From the NCBI RefSeq assembly GCF_022869865.1, contig NZ_CP094984.1, positions 3,038,001 to 3,102,000 of the forward strand: a stretch of DNA of 64,000 bases, written 5' to 3'. The notes below the pieces were generated by a model, which ran no database searches, was not told the origin of the DNA, and worked only from the letters and a program-made list of their open reading frames with translations. Shown one piece after another: positions 27,308-36,048 of this stretch. The stretch's first letter is position 1; each line of letters begins with the position of its first letter. The DNA is from Arthrobacter zhangbolii (GTDB lineage: Bacteria > Actinomycetota > Actinomycetes > Actinomycetales > Micrococcaceae). The translations under genes and the position numbers were made by a program.

Positions 27308-28360
27308 TCACAGCCTTCCTTTACGCGCCTCCGCAAACAGCAGATACCCGAGATAGGCGCTGCCCAGCGCAGCGGTGAAGATTCCGACCGGCAGCGACGC
27401 CGCACCGAATTCAATGTGCTGGACGGCGAAGTCCGAGAGGATCAGCACCAATGCGCCCACCAGCGCCGGAGCCACGACACCGGGAGCAGACGTCCGCAGC
27501 AGCCGCAGGGCAATCTGCGGCGCCACCAGTGCCACGAAGGCCACCGGCCCGCAGACGCTGACAGCCGTGGCTGCCAGCACCACGGCCAGAATCACCGCCA
27601 GGGTTCGGGTCCGGTCCACCCGGACGCCGAGGGACTCGGCCAGCTCATCCCCCATGGCGACGAGGTTCAGCCGCCTTTGCAGCGCCGCCGCCAGGGGCAG
27701 CACCACCAGCAGCGCAAGGCCAATGGTCGCCGCATGGGACCAGGACCGGGAGGCCAGCGACCCGTTGAGGTAGAACGCCAGTGTCTGGGCCTGCTGTTCG
27801 CCCAGCGTTGTCATGGCCAGCGAGGTCAGGGCTGAGGCCACGGCTGAGATACCGATGCCTGCCACGATCATCCGTCCGGGCCGGGCGAACCCGCGGCCGG
27901 TGCTGAGCCAGACCAGCACCACGGCCAGGCCGCCGCCAAGGATGGCAGCAACGGGAACGGGCACGTATCCGGGCCACAGGGCGGTGGCCGCTGCCCCGGC
28001 GGCAGCCCCGCTGGTCAGGCCCACTACTTCCGGGCTGCCCAACGGATTCCGGGTCACCGTCTGGAAGAGTGATCCGGCCACCCCCAGTGCCATGCCGGCG
28101 CCAACGGCGGTCAGGAACCGGGGTCCGCGCAGGCGTTCGAGGACAAAGGCAGCACTCCCCTCCGGTGGGGAGACGGCCAGGGCAAACAGTTCCTGCCAGT
28201 CCAGGCCCAGCTGGCCGGCGGTGAGCGTAAACGCACCTACCAGGGTAACGGCAGCGGCCAGGAGGATGGAAAGGACCAGGCTGCGCCTGCGGTACCTGAA
28301 GCTCAGCTTCCGTCCCCATCGGAGCGTGGATACCGCCGGCGGGTTCCGGACCGGGCTCAT
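27308..28360 (-). CDS. FecCD family siderophore ABC transporter permease (FepG-like)
   Basis: A 350-aa permease with about ten helices. RGPRFLTAVGAGMALGVAGSLFQTVTRNPLGSPEVVGLTSGAA is the conserved FecCD N-terminal block, and CGPVAFVALVAPQIALRLL is the coupling-helix region that meets the ATPase. The frame is open further upstream, but that part belongs to the preceding permease gene in another frame; the ATG at 28360 overlaps the upstream stop in ATGA. It is the last gene of the iron-uptake operon. Confidence 0.9.
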   Translation of the reverse strand: MSPVRNPPAVSTLRWGRKLSFRYRRRSLVLSILLAAAVTLVGAFTLTAGQLGLDWQELFALAVSPPEGSAAFVLERLRGPRFLTAVGAGMALGVAGSLFQTVTRNPLGSPEVVGLTSGAAAGAAATALWPGYVPVPVAAILGGGLAVVLVWLSTGRGFARPGRMIVAGIGISAVASALTSLAMTTLGEQQAQTLAFYLNGSLASRSWSHAATIGLALLVVLPLAAALQRRLNLVAMGDELAESLGVRVDRTRTLAVILAVVLAATAVSVCGPVAFVALVAPQIALRLLRTSAPGVVAPALVGALVLILSDFAVQHIEFGAASLPVGIFTAALGSAYLGYLLFAEARKGRL

Positions 28361-29481
28361 GCGACTGCCCGCATCCGGCGCACGGCCAAGATCAGCAGGG
28401 GTGCACCCAGCAGAGCGGTCACCACGCCGGTGAGCACTTCGCCGGGCCGGGCGACGAGGCGTCCCAGGACATCGGCGAATAGCAGCAGGGACGGCCCGGC
28501 CAGGAGGCTGAGGATCAGCAGCCAGCGGTGGTCCGGACCGGTAAGGCTGCGCACAATGTGCGGCACCGCGAGTCCTACGAAACCTATGGGCCCGACGGCG
28601 GCAGTGGCCGAGGCGCACAGCAGCGTGGCCGCCAGGGCGCCGGTGATCTTGGCTGCCTGCGGGCGTACGCCCAGCGAGGCGGCAGCCTGCTCGCCCAGCG
28701 CCAGGGCATTCAGGGACCGGCCGGTGGCCAGCGCTGCCACCAGGCCCACCAGGAAGAACGGAAGAATGTCCCGGGCCTGTTCCAAGGTGCGGCCGCTCAG
28801 GGAACCCACCGCCCAGAACCGGTAGAGGGAGAAGACGTCCGGGCGGGTAAGGGCGATGGCCTGGATATAGGACATCAGCACTGCGGACATCACGGTTCCG
28901 GCCAGCACCAGCCGTACCGGTGAGGAACCGCGCCGGCCCGAGGCCAATCCGTACACCACCAGGACGGTAAGGACTGCGCCGGGCAGGGCAATCCACACGT
29001 TGGCGCCGGTGGCTCCCACGCCGAAGAAGGCCATACCGGTGACCACGGCGGCTGCTGCGCCGGCGTTGATGCCCAGGATGCCCGGGTCGGCCAGCGGATT
29101 GCGGGTCAGCCCCTGCATGATCACCCCGGCAAGAGCCAGGGCGGCCCCTGCCATGATGCCGAGGACGGTGCGGGGAATCCGGCTGGCAACGACGTCGTCG
29201 GCGTAGGAGCTGCCCGTGCCGTTGAGCTCCGCCCAGAGGGAGGCTGCCACTTCGGCGGGTCCCAGCTGGTGGGCACCTACCGCAAGGCTCGTTAGCACTG
29301 CTGCTGCCAGCAGTGCTGTTCCGGCAGCGAGCAGCACTGTCCCGCGGGCAGGGCCCACGGGACCGCGCGGGGTAATACGCCCGGCGGCCGGTGCACCTGC
29401 ACCGGCCGCCGCCGGGTCCGCGGTTTCCGCCGGAACCTGCAAGGGGGTGGAACTAACCGACCTTGGCAACTGCTTCTTCAA
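28357..29481 (-). CDS. FecCD family siderophore ABC transporter permease (FepD-like)
   Basis: The 374-aa partner of the next permease. RIPRTVLGIMAGAALALAGVIMQGLTRNPLADPGILGINAGAA and VGPIGFVGLAVPHIVRSLTGPDHR are family blocks. The exact start is uncertain: the reading frame opens with a TTG inside the end of the binding-protein gene. A TTG 13 codons later, just after that stop, or a GTG near RGTVLLAAG would also leave all helices intact. Confidence 0.88.
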   Translation of the reverse strand: MKKQLPRSVSSTPLQVPAETADPAAAGAGAPAAGRITPRGPVGPARGTVLLAAGTALLAAAVLTSLAVGAHQLGPAEVAASLWAELNGTGSSYADDVVASRIPRTVLGIMAGAALALAGVIMQGLTRNPLADPGILGINAGAAAAVVTGMAFFGVGATGANVWIALPGAVLTVLVVYGLASGRRGSSPVRLVLAGTVMSAVLMSYIQAIALTRPDVFSLYRFWAVGSLSGRTLEQARDILPFFLVGLVAALATGRSLNALALGEQAAASLGVRPQAAKITGALAATLLCASATAAVGPIGFVGLAVPHIVRSLTGPDHRWLLILSLLAGPSLLLFADVLGRLVARPGEVLTGVVTALLGAPLLILAVRRMRAVA

Positions 29482-30484
29482 TCATCGGCTCGAACCGATC
29501 AAGGACCCACGGAACACTCAGCGGGGTGAGGAAGCTGGAGGCCATTCCCACCTGGCGGTCCAGGTTGCGAACCACGGAGCCGCGCTCGACGGCGGGAATC
29601 TGGGCGAAGAGCCGCTGCTCCTCGGTGCGCTGCTGCTCGGCTTCGTCGTTGTACCAGGTGAACAGCACATCAACGTCGTTGAGCTTTCCTGCGTTCTCCA
29701 GGCCGAGTTCCGACGTGAAGCTTCCTTCGGAGGAGGGAATGTCCTTCACCTCCGGTGCCACTGTCATTCCCAGTGCAGTGAGCAGGTCAACCCGTGCGTC
29801 ACCCTCGTTGTAGAGCACCAGGGATCCCGGGGCGCCGCCGCCCCAGACGTAGGCGAAGCTCTTGCCGGCAAAGTCAGGGTGCTCGGCGGCACTGTCCGCC
29901 AGGGACTGTTCGATGCCTGCCACCGCTTCTTTTGCGGCGTCCGGCTCGCCCAGGGCCTTGCCGATCACGGTGATCTGGTCATCCCAGTCAATGTTCCAGG
30001 CCTTCTCCGGGTAAGCCACGGTGGGTGCCAGGTCATTGAGGATGTCGAAGTCCTCCTGCGTGATACCGGAGTTCGGGGCCAGGATCAGGTCCGGTTCCAG
30101 CGCCACAATGGCATCAATGTCAATGTCGGTGCCGCCGGTGAAGGTGGCCGGAAGGTCATCGCCGCGCTCCTGGATGGCTTCCGTGACCCAGGGGTAGTTC
30201 CCGTGTTCATCGTTGCCCCAGCTGACTTCCTCCACGCCCACGGGGGTGGTGCCCAGCGCGACGGCGGTGTCCGCGGAGCCCCAGCCGATGGTTACTACCC
30301 GTTCCGGCTTGGCTTCGATGACGGCCTCGCCCAGCGCGGAGTCAACGGTTACCGGGAACTGGCCGGACGCCTGGCCGGAGTCCTCCTGCGCCGTATCCCC
30401 GGCTGCGTCGGCACCGCAGCCGCTCAATGCCAGCAGGAGAGCGGGAACCGCCAGCAGAGCGGCGGCTTTCGGGGCACGTTGCAT
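29453..30484 (-). CDS. Iron-siderophore-binding lipoprotein
   Basis: A 343-aa extracytoplasmic receptor of the FepB/FhuD type (cluster A-II fold). The signal peptide ends in the lipobox LALSGCG with Cys23. EAKPERVVTIGWGSADTAVALGTTPVGV, LEPDLILAPNSGITQEDFD and LAPTVAYP are conserved siderophore-receptor segments. It is upstream of two FecCD permeases and downstream of the reductase gene on the same strand. The ligand is not predictable; the second lipoprotein at 42.7 kb is related but clearly different. Confidence 0.88.
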   Translation of the reverse strand: MQRAPKAAALLAVPALLLALSGCGADAAGDTAQEDSGQASGQFPVTVDSALGEAVIEAKPERVVTIGWGSADTAVALGTTPVGVEEVSWGNDEHGNYPWVTEAIQERGDDLPATFTGGTDIDIDAIVALEPDLILAPNSGITQEDFDILNDLAPTVAYPEKAWNIDWDDQITVIGKALGEPDAAKEAVAGIEQSLADSAAEHPDFAGKSFAYVWGGGAPGSLVLYNEGDARVDLLTALGMTVAPEVKDIPSSEGSFTSELGLENAGKLNDVDVLFTWYNDEAEQQRTEEQRLFAQIPAVERGSVVRNLDRQVGMASSFLTPLSVPWVLDRFEPMIEEAVAKVG

Positions 30485-30504
30485 GAATTTTTCCTCTCAG
30501 AAGT

Positions 30505-30528
30505 CCGGCCCGCCGAGCGGCGGGCCGG
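30505..30528 (-). promoter_or_regulatory. Intergenic hairpin inside the iron operon
   Basis: A perfect 10-bp GC stem CCGGCCCGCC / GGCGGGCCGG with loop GAGC lies in the 105-bp gap between the siderophore reductase gene and the binding-protein gene. It has no T-run and could act as an mRNA-stabilising or attenuating structure that raises receptor levels over the upstream genes. Confidence 0.45.
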
Positions 30529-30589
30529 TAATAAAACACAAAACGGTGGAAGCGGAAGGCGGCACGGAACGGGCGTTCCGCGGACGCGG

Positions 30590-31672
30590 CTAGGACTCGG
30601 CGCGTCCCTTGCGCCAGTAGCCCATAAAGGCCACCTGCTTGCGGTCGATGCCGACATCGCGGACCAGATAGCGGCGCAGTCCGCGGACCACGGCTGCTTC
30701 ACCGGCAATCCAGGCGTAGAACGGCAGGGCGCCGGAAGGGGTCCCCGGGTTAGGTGAAGCCTGCACTGCGGCCTGGTCCAGTCGCTGCGGGGTTTCCCAA
30801 AGGATGGTTTCATCCACGTTGATTTCCTCGGGCTCGGTCAGCGTCCGGGTCCTGAACGGGAGGCCGTCCGCCGTTTCCACCGAGGCCCAGCCGGGCAGCG
30901 CCACGGACTGCCGTACAGCGGCGTCCAGCAGTTCCCCGTGCGGGCGGGAGCCGCGGGCCAGCCAGATGATCTGCACCCCGGAGGCGGTGGTAACGGGCTG
31001 CCGGTCCGCTGAGGAGGGAATCTCCATCAGGGCGTGGCCGGTGACGTCTGCGGGAAGGGATTCCAGAATGGAGGTAATCGCGGGAACGGCCGTTTCATCA
31101 CCTGCCAGCAGCACGTGCCGGGCCATGCCGGGACGCCATTCGATGCCGCCATAGGATTCTGCCGTCACGCAGTGGGCACTGTTGGGGCCGATGATGCAGA
31201 CCCGGTCTCCGGGCTGTGCGGCAGCGGCCCAGCTCGACGCCGGCCCGCCGTTGCCCTCGTCGTCGAAATGGAGCACGAAGTCCACGTCGATCTCCGGTTC
31301 CGGTCCCGAGCAGCGGGCGCCGCGCACGGTATAGGTACGCATGCAGCCGCGGGTGGCCGGGTCCAGCCTAAGCCAGTCCTGGTACCAGCCCGCTTCCAGG
31401 GTGGAGAGGTCCGGCAACGGCAGGGACGTGCCGTCGTCGTCCACGCAGGGCACAATCACCTTGATCCGCAGATCGTGGGTGTCGCCCTGGACACCGAACT
31501 CGGCCAGCCTCTCGCCCGCAAACGTAATCCGCCGGAAGTTGGCGCCCAGCTGCACCGTCCGCTTGACCTCCACGTCAAAGGACATAACGGCACCGGCGGC
31601 CTTGGCACGCCTGGGCCGGGCCGGGGTACTGACGGCAGCAGCCGTTGCCCCGTTGGCGGACACGTGGCTCAT
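30590..31672 (-). CDS. Siderophore-interacting FAD-dependent ferric reductase (SIP family)
   Basis: A 360-aa cytoplasmic flavoprotein that releases iron by reducing Fe(III)-siderophore. GANFRRITFAG and MRTYTVRG form the FAD-binding part, with the RxYTxR motif typical of the ViuB/SIP family. HVLLAGDETAVPAITSILESLP begins the nucleotide-binding half and PFYAWIAGEAAVVRGLRRYLVRDVG the C-terminal signature. A 25-residue alanine-rich leader precedes the domain. It overlaps the ATPase gene by four bases, so uptake and reduction genes are coexpressed. Confidence 0.92.
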   Translation of the reverse strand: MSHVSANGATAAAVSTPARPRRAKAAGAVMSFDVEVKRTVQLGANFRRITFAGERLAEFGVQGDTHDLRIKVIVPCVDDDGTSLPLPDLSTLEAGWYQDWLRLDPATRGCMRTYTVRGARCSGPEPEIDVDFVLHFDDEGNGGPASSWAAAAQPGDRVCIIGPNSAHCVTAESYGGIEWRPGMARHVLLAGDETAVPAITSILESLPADVTGHALMEIPSSADRQPVTTASGVQIIWLARGSRPHGELLDAAVRQSVALPGWASVETADGLPFRTRTLTEPEEINVDETILWETPQRLDQAAVQASPNPGTPSGALPFYAWIAGEAAVVRGLRRYLVRDVGIDRKQVAFMGYWRKGRAES

Positions 31673-32556
31673 GATGCTGCCTCCATGGATTCGTTGATGC
31701 TTGAACGGTGGTCACCGGGGTTGGGCAGGTATCCCTGCCTGACGTCCGGTTCCGGTTCCGGCACGGTGCTGTGGTGGCGGCCCAGCGGGACCACCATGGG
31801 CGTTCCGGAGACCGGATCCGGGATGACCCGGGAAGCCAGGCCGAAAACGTCGCGGACCAGGTCCTCGGTCACGACGTCGGCCGGGGCGCCCTCCGCGGCG
31901 ATCCGGCCGTTCTTCATGGCCACCAAATGGTCCGCATAGCGGGCGGCCAGGTTCAGGTCATGCAACACAATGGCAACGGTGGTGCCGGAGCGCCGGTTCA
32001 GGTCCGTGATCAGGTCCAGCACCTCGATCTGGTGCGTCACGTCCAGGAACGTTGTGGGTTCATCCAGCAGCAGGATGTCCGTTTCCTGTGCCAGTGCCAT
32101 GGCAATCCAGACCCGCTGGCGCTGGCCGCCGGACAGCTCGTCCACGTTGCGCGACGCCAGCTGGTCGGTCTGTGTGGCGGCCAGGGCGGCGGCGACGGCG
32201 GTGTCATCCTCCGGTGTCCACTGCCGGAACCAGCCCTGGTGGGGATAGCGCCCGCGCCCCACCAGGTCCGCCACGGTGATGCCTTCGGGTGCGGTGGGGG
32301 TCTGTGGCAGCAGGCCCAGGGTGCGGGCGACCTGACGGCTGGGCAGGCTGTGGATGTCCTTGCCGTTGAGGTAGACGGTACCGCCGGTGGGCTTCAGCAG
32401 CCGGGCAAGCCCGCGCAGCAGGGTGGACTTGCCGCAGGCATTGGCCCCCACGATGATGGTGATTTTTCCCGCGGGCAGCTCCAGCGAAAGTGATTCCACC
32501 ACCTTGCGCTCGTCATACCCGAGCTCCAGTTTCTGTGCGGAAAGCAGGTTCTCCAT
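31669..32556 (-). CDS. Siderophore ABC transporter ATP-binding protein (FepC-like)
   Basis: A 295-aa ATPase. Walker A reads GANACGKST (the usual second residues PNG are replaced by ANA), signature LSGGQRQRVWIAMALAQ, Walker B ILLLDEPTTFLD and H-loop VLHDLNLAARY. It is the only ATPase in a cluster with four FecCD permeases, so it probably serves both permease pairs. A C-terminal tail of about 35 residues after the domain is polar and ends MEAAS. Confidence 0.93.
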   Translation of the reverse strand: MENLLSAQKLELGYDERKVVESLSLELPAGKITIIVGANACGKSTLLRGLARLLKPTGGTVYLNGKDIHSLPSRQVARTLGLLPQTPTAPEGITVADLVGRGRYPHQGWFRQWTPEDDTAVAAALAATQTDQLASRNVDELSGGQRQRVWIAMALAQETDILLLDEPTTFLDVTHQIEVLDLITDLNRRSGTTVAIVLHDLNLAARYADHLVAMKNGRIAAEGAPADVVTEDLVRDVFGLASRVIPDPVSGTPMVVPLGRHHSTVPEPEPDVRQGYLPNPGDHRSSINESMEAAS

Positions 32557-32557
32557 G

Positions 32558-33664
32558 TCAGCCTCCTTGGCCTACGCGGTTGGACGTGACCAGCAGCCAC
32601 AGAAGGAAAGGTGCGCCCAGAGCGCCGGTGACCACGCCTACGGGCAGGGTGACCCCGGGGATGAGGTTGGCGCCGGCAAAATCGGCGGCGAGTACGATGC
32701 AGGCGCCCACCAGCCCTGCGGTCAGCAGCGTGGTTTCCCCGCGCATCAGCCGGCGGGCGATGGGTCCGGACAGGAACGCCACAAAGGCCACCGGCCCGGC
32801 AGCGGCCGTAGCGACGGCGGCCAGCGCCACGGCCACGATGATCAGTGCCAACCGCGCTGTTTCGACCCGGATACCCAGGCCGGCGGCGGCGTCGTCGCCC
32901 AGTTCCAGGCCGCGCAGTCTGCGCGCAAGCAGGGCCGCGGCGGGCAGCAGCACCAGCAGGGAGCCGGCAAGCACTGCTGCACGGTCCCAGCTGCTGTTGT
33001 TCAGGGAACCGTTCAGCCAGACCAGTGCCTCGGAGGCGGTACGGATATCGGTGCGGGTCAGCAGGAAGCTGACCAGTGCCTGCATCACGGCGGCGAAGCC
33101 GATGCCCACCAGGATCAGCCGATAGCCGGCCACTCCCCCGCGGCGTGCCAGGAGGTAAATGAGCAGGGCCACTGCCAGCGCCCCGACCAGCGCTACGGCG
33201 GACACGGTGGTCCCGGCAGCACCGAACAGCACAATGGCGGCAACGGCGCTGGCGCTGGCTCCGTAGCTGATGCCGATCACGTCGGGACTGGCCAGCGGGT
33301 TGCGCAGCAGGGTCTGGAAAACGGCTCCGGCAATTCCGAAGCCCACCCCAATAAGGGTGCCGATGACTGCCCGCGGGAGCTTGCTCTCCATCAGGATGTA
33401 CGTGGCGCCGGGGATCTGCTCGCCGAAGAGGATGCGGAAGAAATCCGGGATGGTGAACGTGTAGGTGCCGAGCAGGACGTAGACCGCGAAGAGGACCAGC
33501 ACGGCAGCGCCCAGCAGCGACGGGACCAGGACACGGTGCCTGCGGGCCTGCTTGCGGGCGGCGCGGACGGCCTCGGCGGCGCCGGCGGGTGCGGTCCGCA
33601 CGGCGCGGGTTTCGGCAGCAGTGTTCGTTGCGCCAGCAGTGTTCGTTTCGGCAGCGGTGTTCAC
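32558..33664 (-). CDS. FecCD family siderophore ABC transporter permease
   Basis: A 368-aa permease. SKLPRAVIGTLIGVGFGIAGAVFQTLLRNPLASPDVIGISYGASASAV and AGPVAFVAFLSGPIARRLMRGE are family blocks. The GTG at 33664 overlaps the upstream permease stop (GTGA), although the reading frame is open further. The first 20 residues come from three near-identical 18-21-bp DNA repeats (NTAAET-NTAGAT-NTAAET), which makes the length of this tail likely to vary between strains. Confidence 0.9.
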   Translation of the reverse strand: MNTAAETNTAGATNTAAETRAVRTAPAGAAEAVRAARKQARRHRVLVPSLLGAAVLVLFAVYVLLGTYTFTIPDFFRILFGEQIPGATYILMESKLPRAVIGTLIGVGFGIAGAVFQTLLRNPLASPDVIGISYGASASAVAAIVLFGAAGTTVSAVALVGALAVALLIYLLARRGGVAGYRLILVGIGFAAVMQALVSFLLTRTDIRTASEALVWLNGSLNNSSWDRAAVLAGSLLVLLPAAALLARRLRGLELGDDAAAGLGIRVETARLALIIVAVALAAVATAAAGPVAFVAFLSGPIARRLMRGETTLLTAGLVGACIVLAADFAGANLIPGVTLPVGVVTGALGAPFLLWLLVTSNRVGQGG

Positions 33665-34749
33665 AGTTCGGCCAGCTTCCGACGGCGGACCAGCCAGATG
33701 AAGACGGGGGCGCCGATGACGGCCGTAGTGATGCCTACCGGGATCTCCCCCGGCGGCAGCAGGACCCGTCCGATGACGTCCGCGATGACAAGCAGGGCGG
33801 GGGCGAGGAGCATGGAAAAGGGCAGGATCCAGCGGTAGTCGGGACCGGTGAAGCTGCGCACCACATGGGGAATGACCAGGCCAACGAAGGCAATGGGACC
33901 GGCGGCGGCGGTGGCGGCACCGCACAGCAGCACCACGCCCAGGGCAGTGATGCCGCGGCTGAGCCCCACGCGCTGGCCCAGCCCGCGCGCGACGTCGTCG
34001 CCCAGGCTCAGCCCGTTGAGGGCACGTCCGGAGAGCAGCGCAATCAGGGCGCCTGCGGCCAGGAAGGGCAGCACGGCGAGGATGGTGTCCCAGTCACGGC
34101 CGGAAACGCTGCCCACCCGCCAGAACCGGAAGGTATCCAGCGTCTGCTGGCTGGAGACCAGCACGGCGCTGAGCATGGACATCAGTCCGGCGCTCAGCGC
34201 GGCTCCGGCCAGGGCCAGCTTCACCGGGGTGGCGCCCTCGCGTCCAATGCTGGCCACCATGTACACCACGACGGCGGCAAGGGCGGCGCCGGCGAGGGCG
34301 AACCAGATGTAACCGGTGAGGTTGGTAATGCCGAAGATGTAGATGCCGAGCACCACGGCAAAGGCCGCTCCGGCATTAACGCCAAGGATGCCGGGATCAG
34401 CCAGCGGATTGCGGGCCACGCCCTGCATCGCGGCACCCGCGAGGCCCAGGGCTGCGCCGGTTACCAGGCCCAGGACGGTGCGGGGCACCCGGGACATCAC
34501 CACGGCGTGGTCGCCGTTGGCGGGGTCGAAGGCGGTGAAGGCGTCCCACACCGTGCCGGGGGCTACCGGGCGGGCGCCGACGGCCACGGATGCGGCGCAG
34601 GCCAGCACCAGAACGGCGACCGTGAGAAGCAGCAGCATCATGCGGGTGCCGGGGCGCTTTCGCCCTGCGGGGGCGGGACGTCCCTCTGCTGCCCGGGTCT
34701 GCCCGGGTGCGCCGGAGGGAACGCCGGCGGGGCGTGCGGCAACGCTCAC
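33661..34749 (-). CDS. FecCD family siderophore ABC transporter permease, first gene of iron operon
   Basis: A 362-aa permease. SRVPRTVLGLVTGAALGLAGAAMQGVARNPLADPGILGVNAGAA and AGPIAFVGLVIPHVVRSFTGPDYR are conserved. The GTG start has GGGGAGGTG nine bases upstream. It heads an operon of seven genes on the minus strand and lies directly downstream of an iron box, so it should be repressed by IdeR/DmdR when iron is plentiful. Confidence 0.9.
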   Translation of the reverse strand: MSVAARPAGVPSGAPGQTRAAEGRPAPAGRKRPGTRMMLLLLTVAVLVLACAASVAVGARPVAPGTVWDAFTAFDPANGDHAVVMSRVPRTVLGLVTGAALGLAGAAMQGVARNPLADPGILGVNAGAAFAVVLGIYIFGITNLTGYIWFALAGAALAAVVVYMVASIGREGATPVKLALAGAALSAGLMSMLSAVLVSSQQTLDTFRFWRVGSVSGRDWDTILAVLPFLAAGALIALLSGRALNGLSLGDDVARGLGQRVGLSRGITALGVVLLCGAATAAAGPIAFVGLVIPHVVRSFTGPDYRWILPFSMLLAPALLVIADVIGRVLLPPGEIPVGITTAVIGAPVFIWLVRRRKLAEL

Positions 34750-34785
34750 GTAGGCACCTCCCCGGGCAGTAGCAATGCGATTTGC

Positions 34786-34804
34786 TTAAGTAAGGCTAGC
34801 CTAT
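34786..34804 (-). promoter_or_regulatory. Iron box (IdeR/DmdR-type operator) for the iron operon
   Basis: TTAAGTAAGGCTAGCCTAT matches the actinobacterial consensus TTAGGTTAGGCTAACCTAA at 15 of 19 positions, including the central AGGCTA core. It lies 37-55 bp upstream of the first permease start. Confidence 0.85.
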
Positions 34805-34821
34805 GCTCAGGGTGTTTAAGA

Positions 34822-34838
34822 AACGTTTATGTTGCGTA
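34822..34838 (-). promoter_or_regulatory. 17-bp motif shared with the second iron-box promoter
   Basis: On the minus strand TACGCAACATAAACGTT lies 17 bp beyond the iron box. The same motif, 14 of 17 bases identical, recurs at 43854-43870 beside the other iron box. Function unknown: a second operator or an upstream promoter element. Confidence 0.5.
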
Positions 34839-34891
34839 TTAGGACCCGGCGCGGGTTCCTTTTCCGGCCGGGCCCTTCCGCCCGGCCCGCC

Positions 34892-35923
34892 CTAGTTTCC
34901 GCCGGCCCCGTGCCCGGGGGTCACGCGCTCGGATTCACGTACCGGTCCCGGCGCTGTTCCGTTCCCAAACGGCCTTCCGCCAAGGGCCTCCCGGCCGTGT
35001 TCCGAAAGCCAGTTGGAGGTATCCGGGCCCTTGGGGATGATGCCGATGGGATTGATGTCCTCGTGCACCACGTAGTAATGCGCCTTGATCTGCTCGAAGT
35101 CCACGGTGTCACCGAAGCCGGGGGTCTGGAACAGGTCCCGGGCGTAGCCCCACAGAGCCGGCATTTCGGTGAGCTTGTTCCGGTTGCATTTGAAGTGGCC
35201 GTGGTAAACCGGGTCGAAGCGCACCAGCGTGGTGAAGAGCCGGACGTCAGCCTCGGTAATGGTGTCCCCGATGAGGTAGCGCTGCGTTGAGAGCCTGTCC
35301 TCCAGCCAGTCCATGGCAGTCCACAGCCGGTCATACGCGGCGTCGTAGGCTTCCTGCGATCCGGCGAACCCGCACCGGTACACGCCGTTGTTCACCTCGG
35401 TGAAGATCCGCTTGTTCACCGCCTCCATTTCCTCCATGTGCTCGGCAGGCAGCAGGTCCGGCGCACCCTCGCGGTGGAAGTCCTTCCACTCGGTGGAGAA
35501 GTCCAGGGTGATCTGGGGAAAGTTGTTGGTAACCACCGCGCCGGTGGGAACATCCACTATCGCGGGGACGGTAATGCCGCGCTGATAGTCGGGGACGCGC
35601 TTGAAAAAGGCTTCCTGCAGGCGTTCGATGCCCAGCACCGGGTCCTTGCCGTCCGGGTCCAGGTCGAAGGTCCAGCTGCGCGCGTCATGGGTGGGGCCGG
35701 GCAGCCCCAGGGAAATCGCGTCCTCGAGTCCCAGCAGCCGGCGGACAATGATGGTCCGGTTGGCCCACGGGCAGGCCCGCGCTGCGACCAGCCGGTAGCG
35801 GCCGGCTTCCACCGGATAGCCGTCCCGGCCGTCACGGGTGATCCGGGTTTCTATGTAGTTGGTATCCCGGGTGTATTCGGTTCCGCCGGTAACGTAGGCA
35901 CCCTTGGTGCTGTGGGAAGTCAT
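34892..35923 (-). CDS. ECM4/YqjG-type glutathionyl(thiol)-hydroquinone reductase
   Basis: A 343-aa omega/xi-class GST-fold enzyme. The catalytic cysteine is Cys51 in ARACPWANRTIIVRRLLGLE, WTFDLDPDGKDPVLG follows, and the C-terminal helical domain has YLIGDTITEADVRLFTTLVRFD. Members reduce thiol-hydroquinone conjugates. Most actinobacteria use mycothiol, not glutathione, so the natural thiol may be mycothiol. I chose the ATG before TSHSTKGAYVTGG; the open frame further upstream has no homology. The gene ends 87 bp before the iron box. Confidence 0.88.
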   Translation of the reverse strand: MTSHSTKGAYVTGGTEYTRDTNYIETRITRDGRDGYPVEAGRYRLVAARACPWANRTIIVRRLLGLEDAISLGLPGPTHDARSWTFDLDPDGKDPVLGIERLQEAFFKRVPDYQRGITVPAIVDVPTGAVVTNNFPQITLDFSTEWKDFHREGAPDLLPAEHMEEMEAVNKRIFTEVNNGVYRCGFAGSQEAYDAAYDRLWTAMDWLEDRLSTQRYLIGDTITEADVRLFTTLVRFDPVYHGHFKCNRNKLTEMPALWGYARDLFQTPGFGDTVDFEQIKAHYYVVHEDINPIGIIPKGPDTSNWLSEHGREALGGRPFGNGTAPGPVRESERVTPGHGAGGN

Positions 35924-36048
35924 GGCAATCAGACTACGCGCCCTGCCCCTCCCCTGCAGGCCTCTGCGTCCCTGAGGCTGCCGCAAACCGGAGGCACCGG
36001 TAGAGTCGGTTTCAACGCCGGCAGCAGTGCAACGGAAGGACCTTCACC

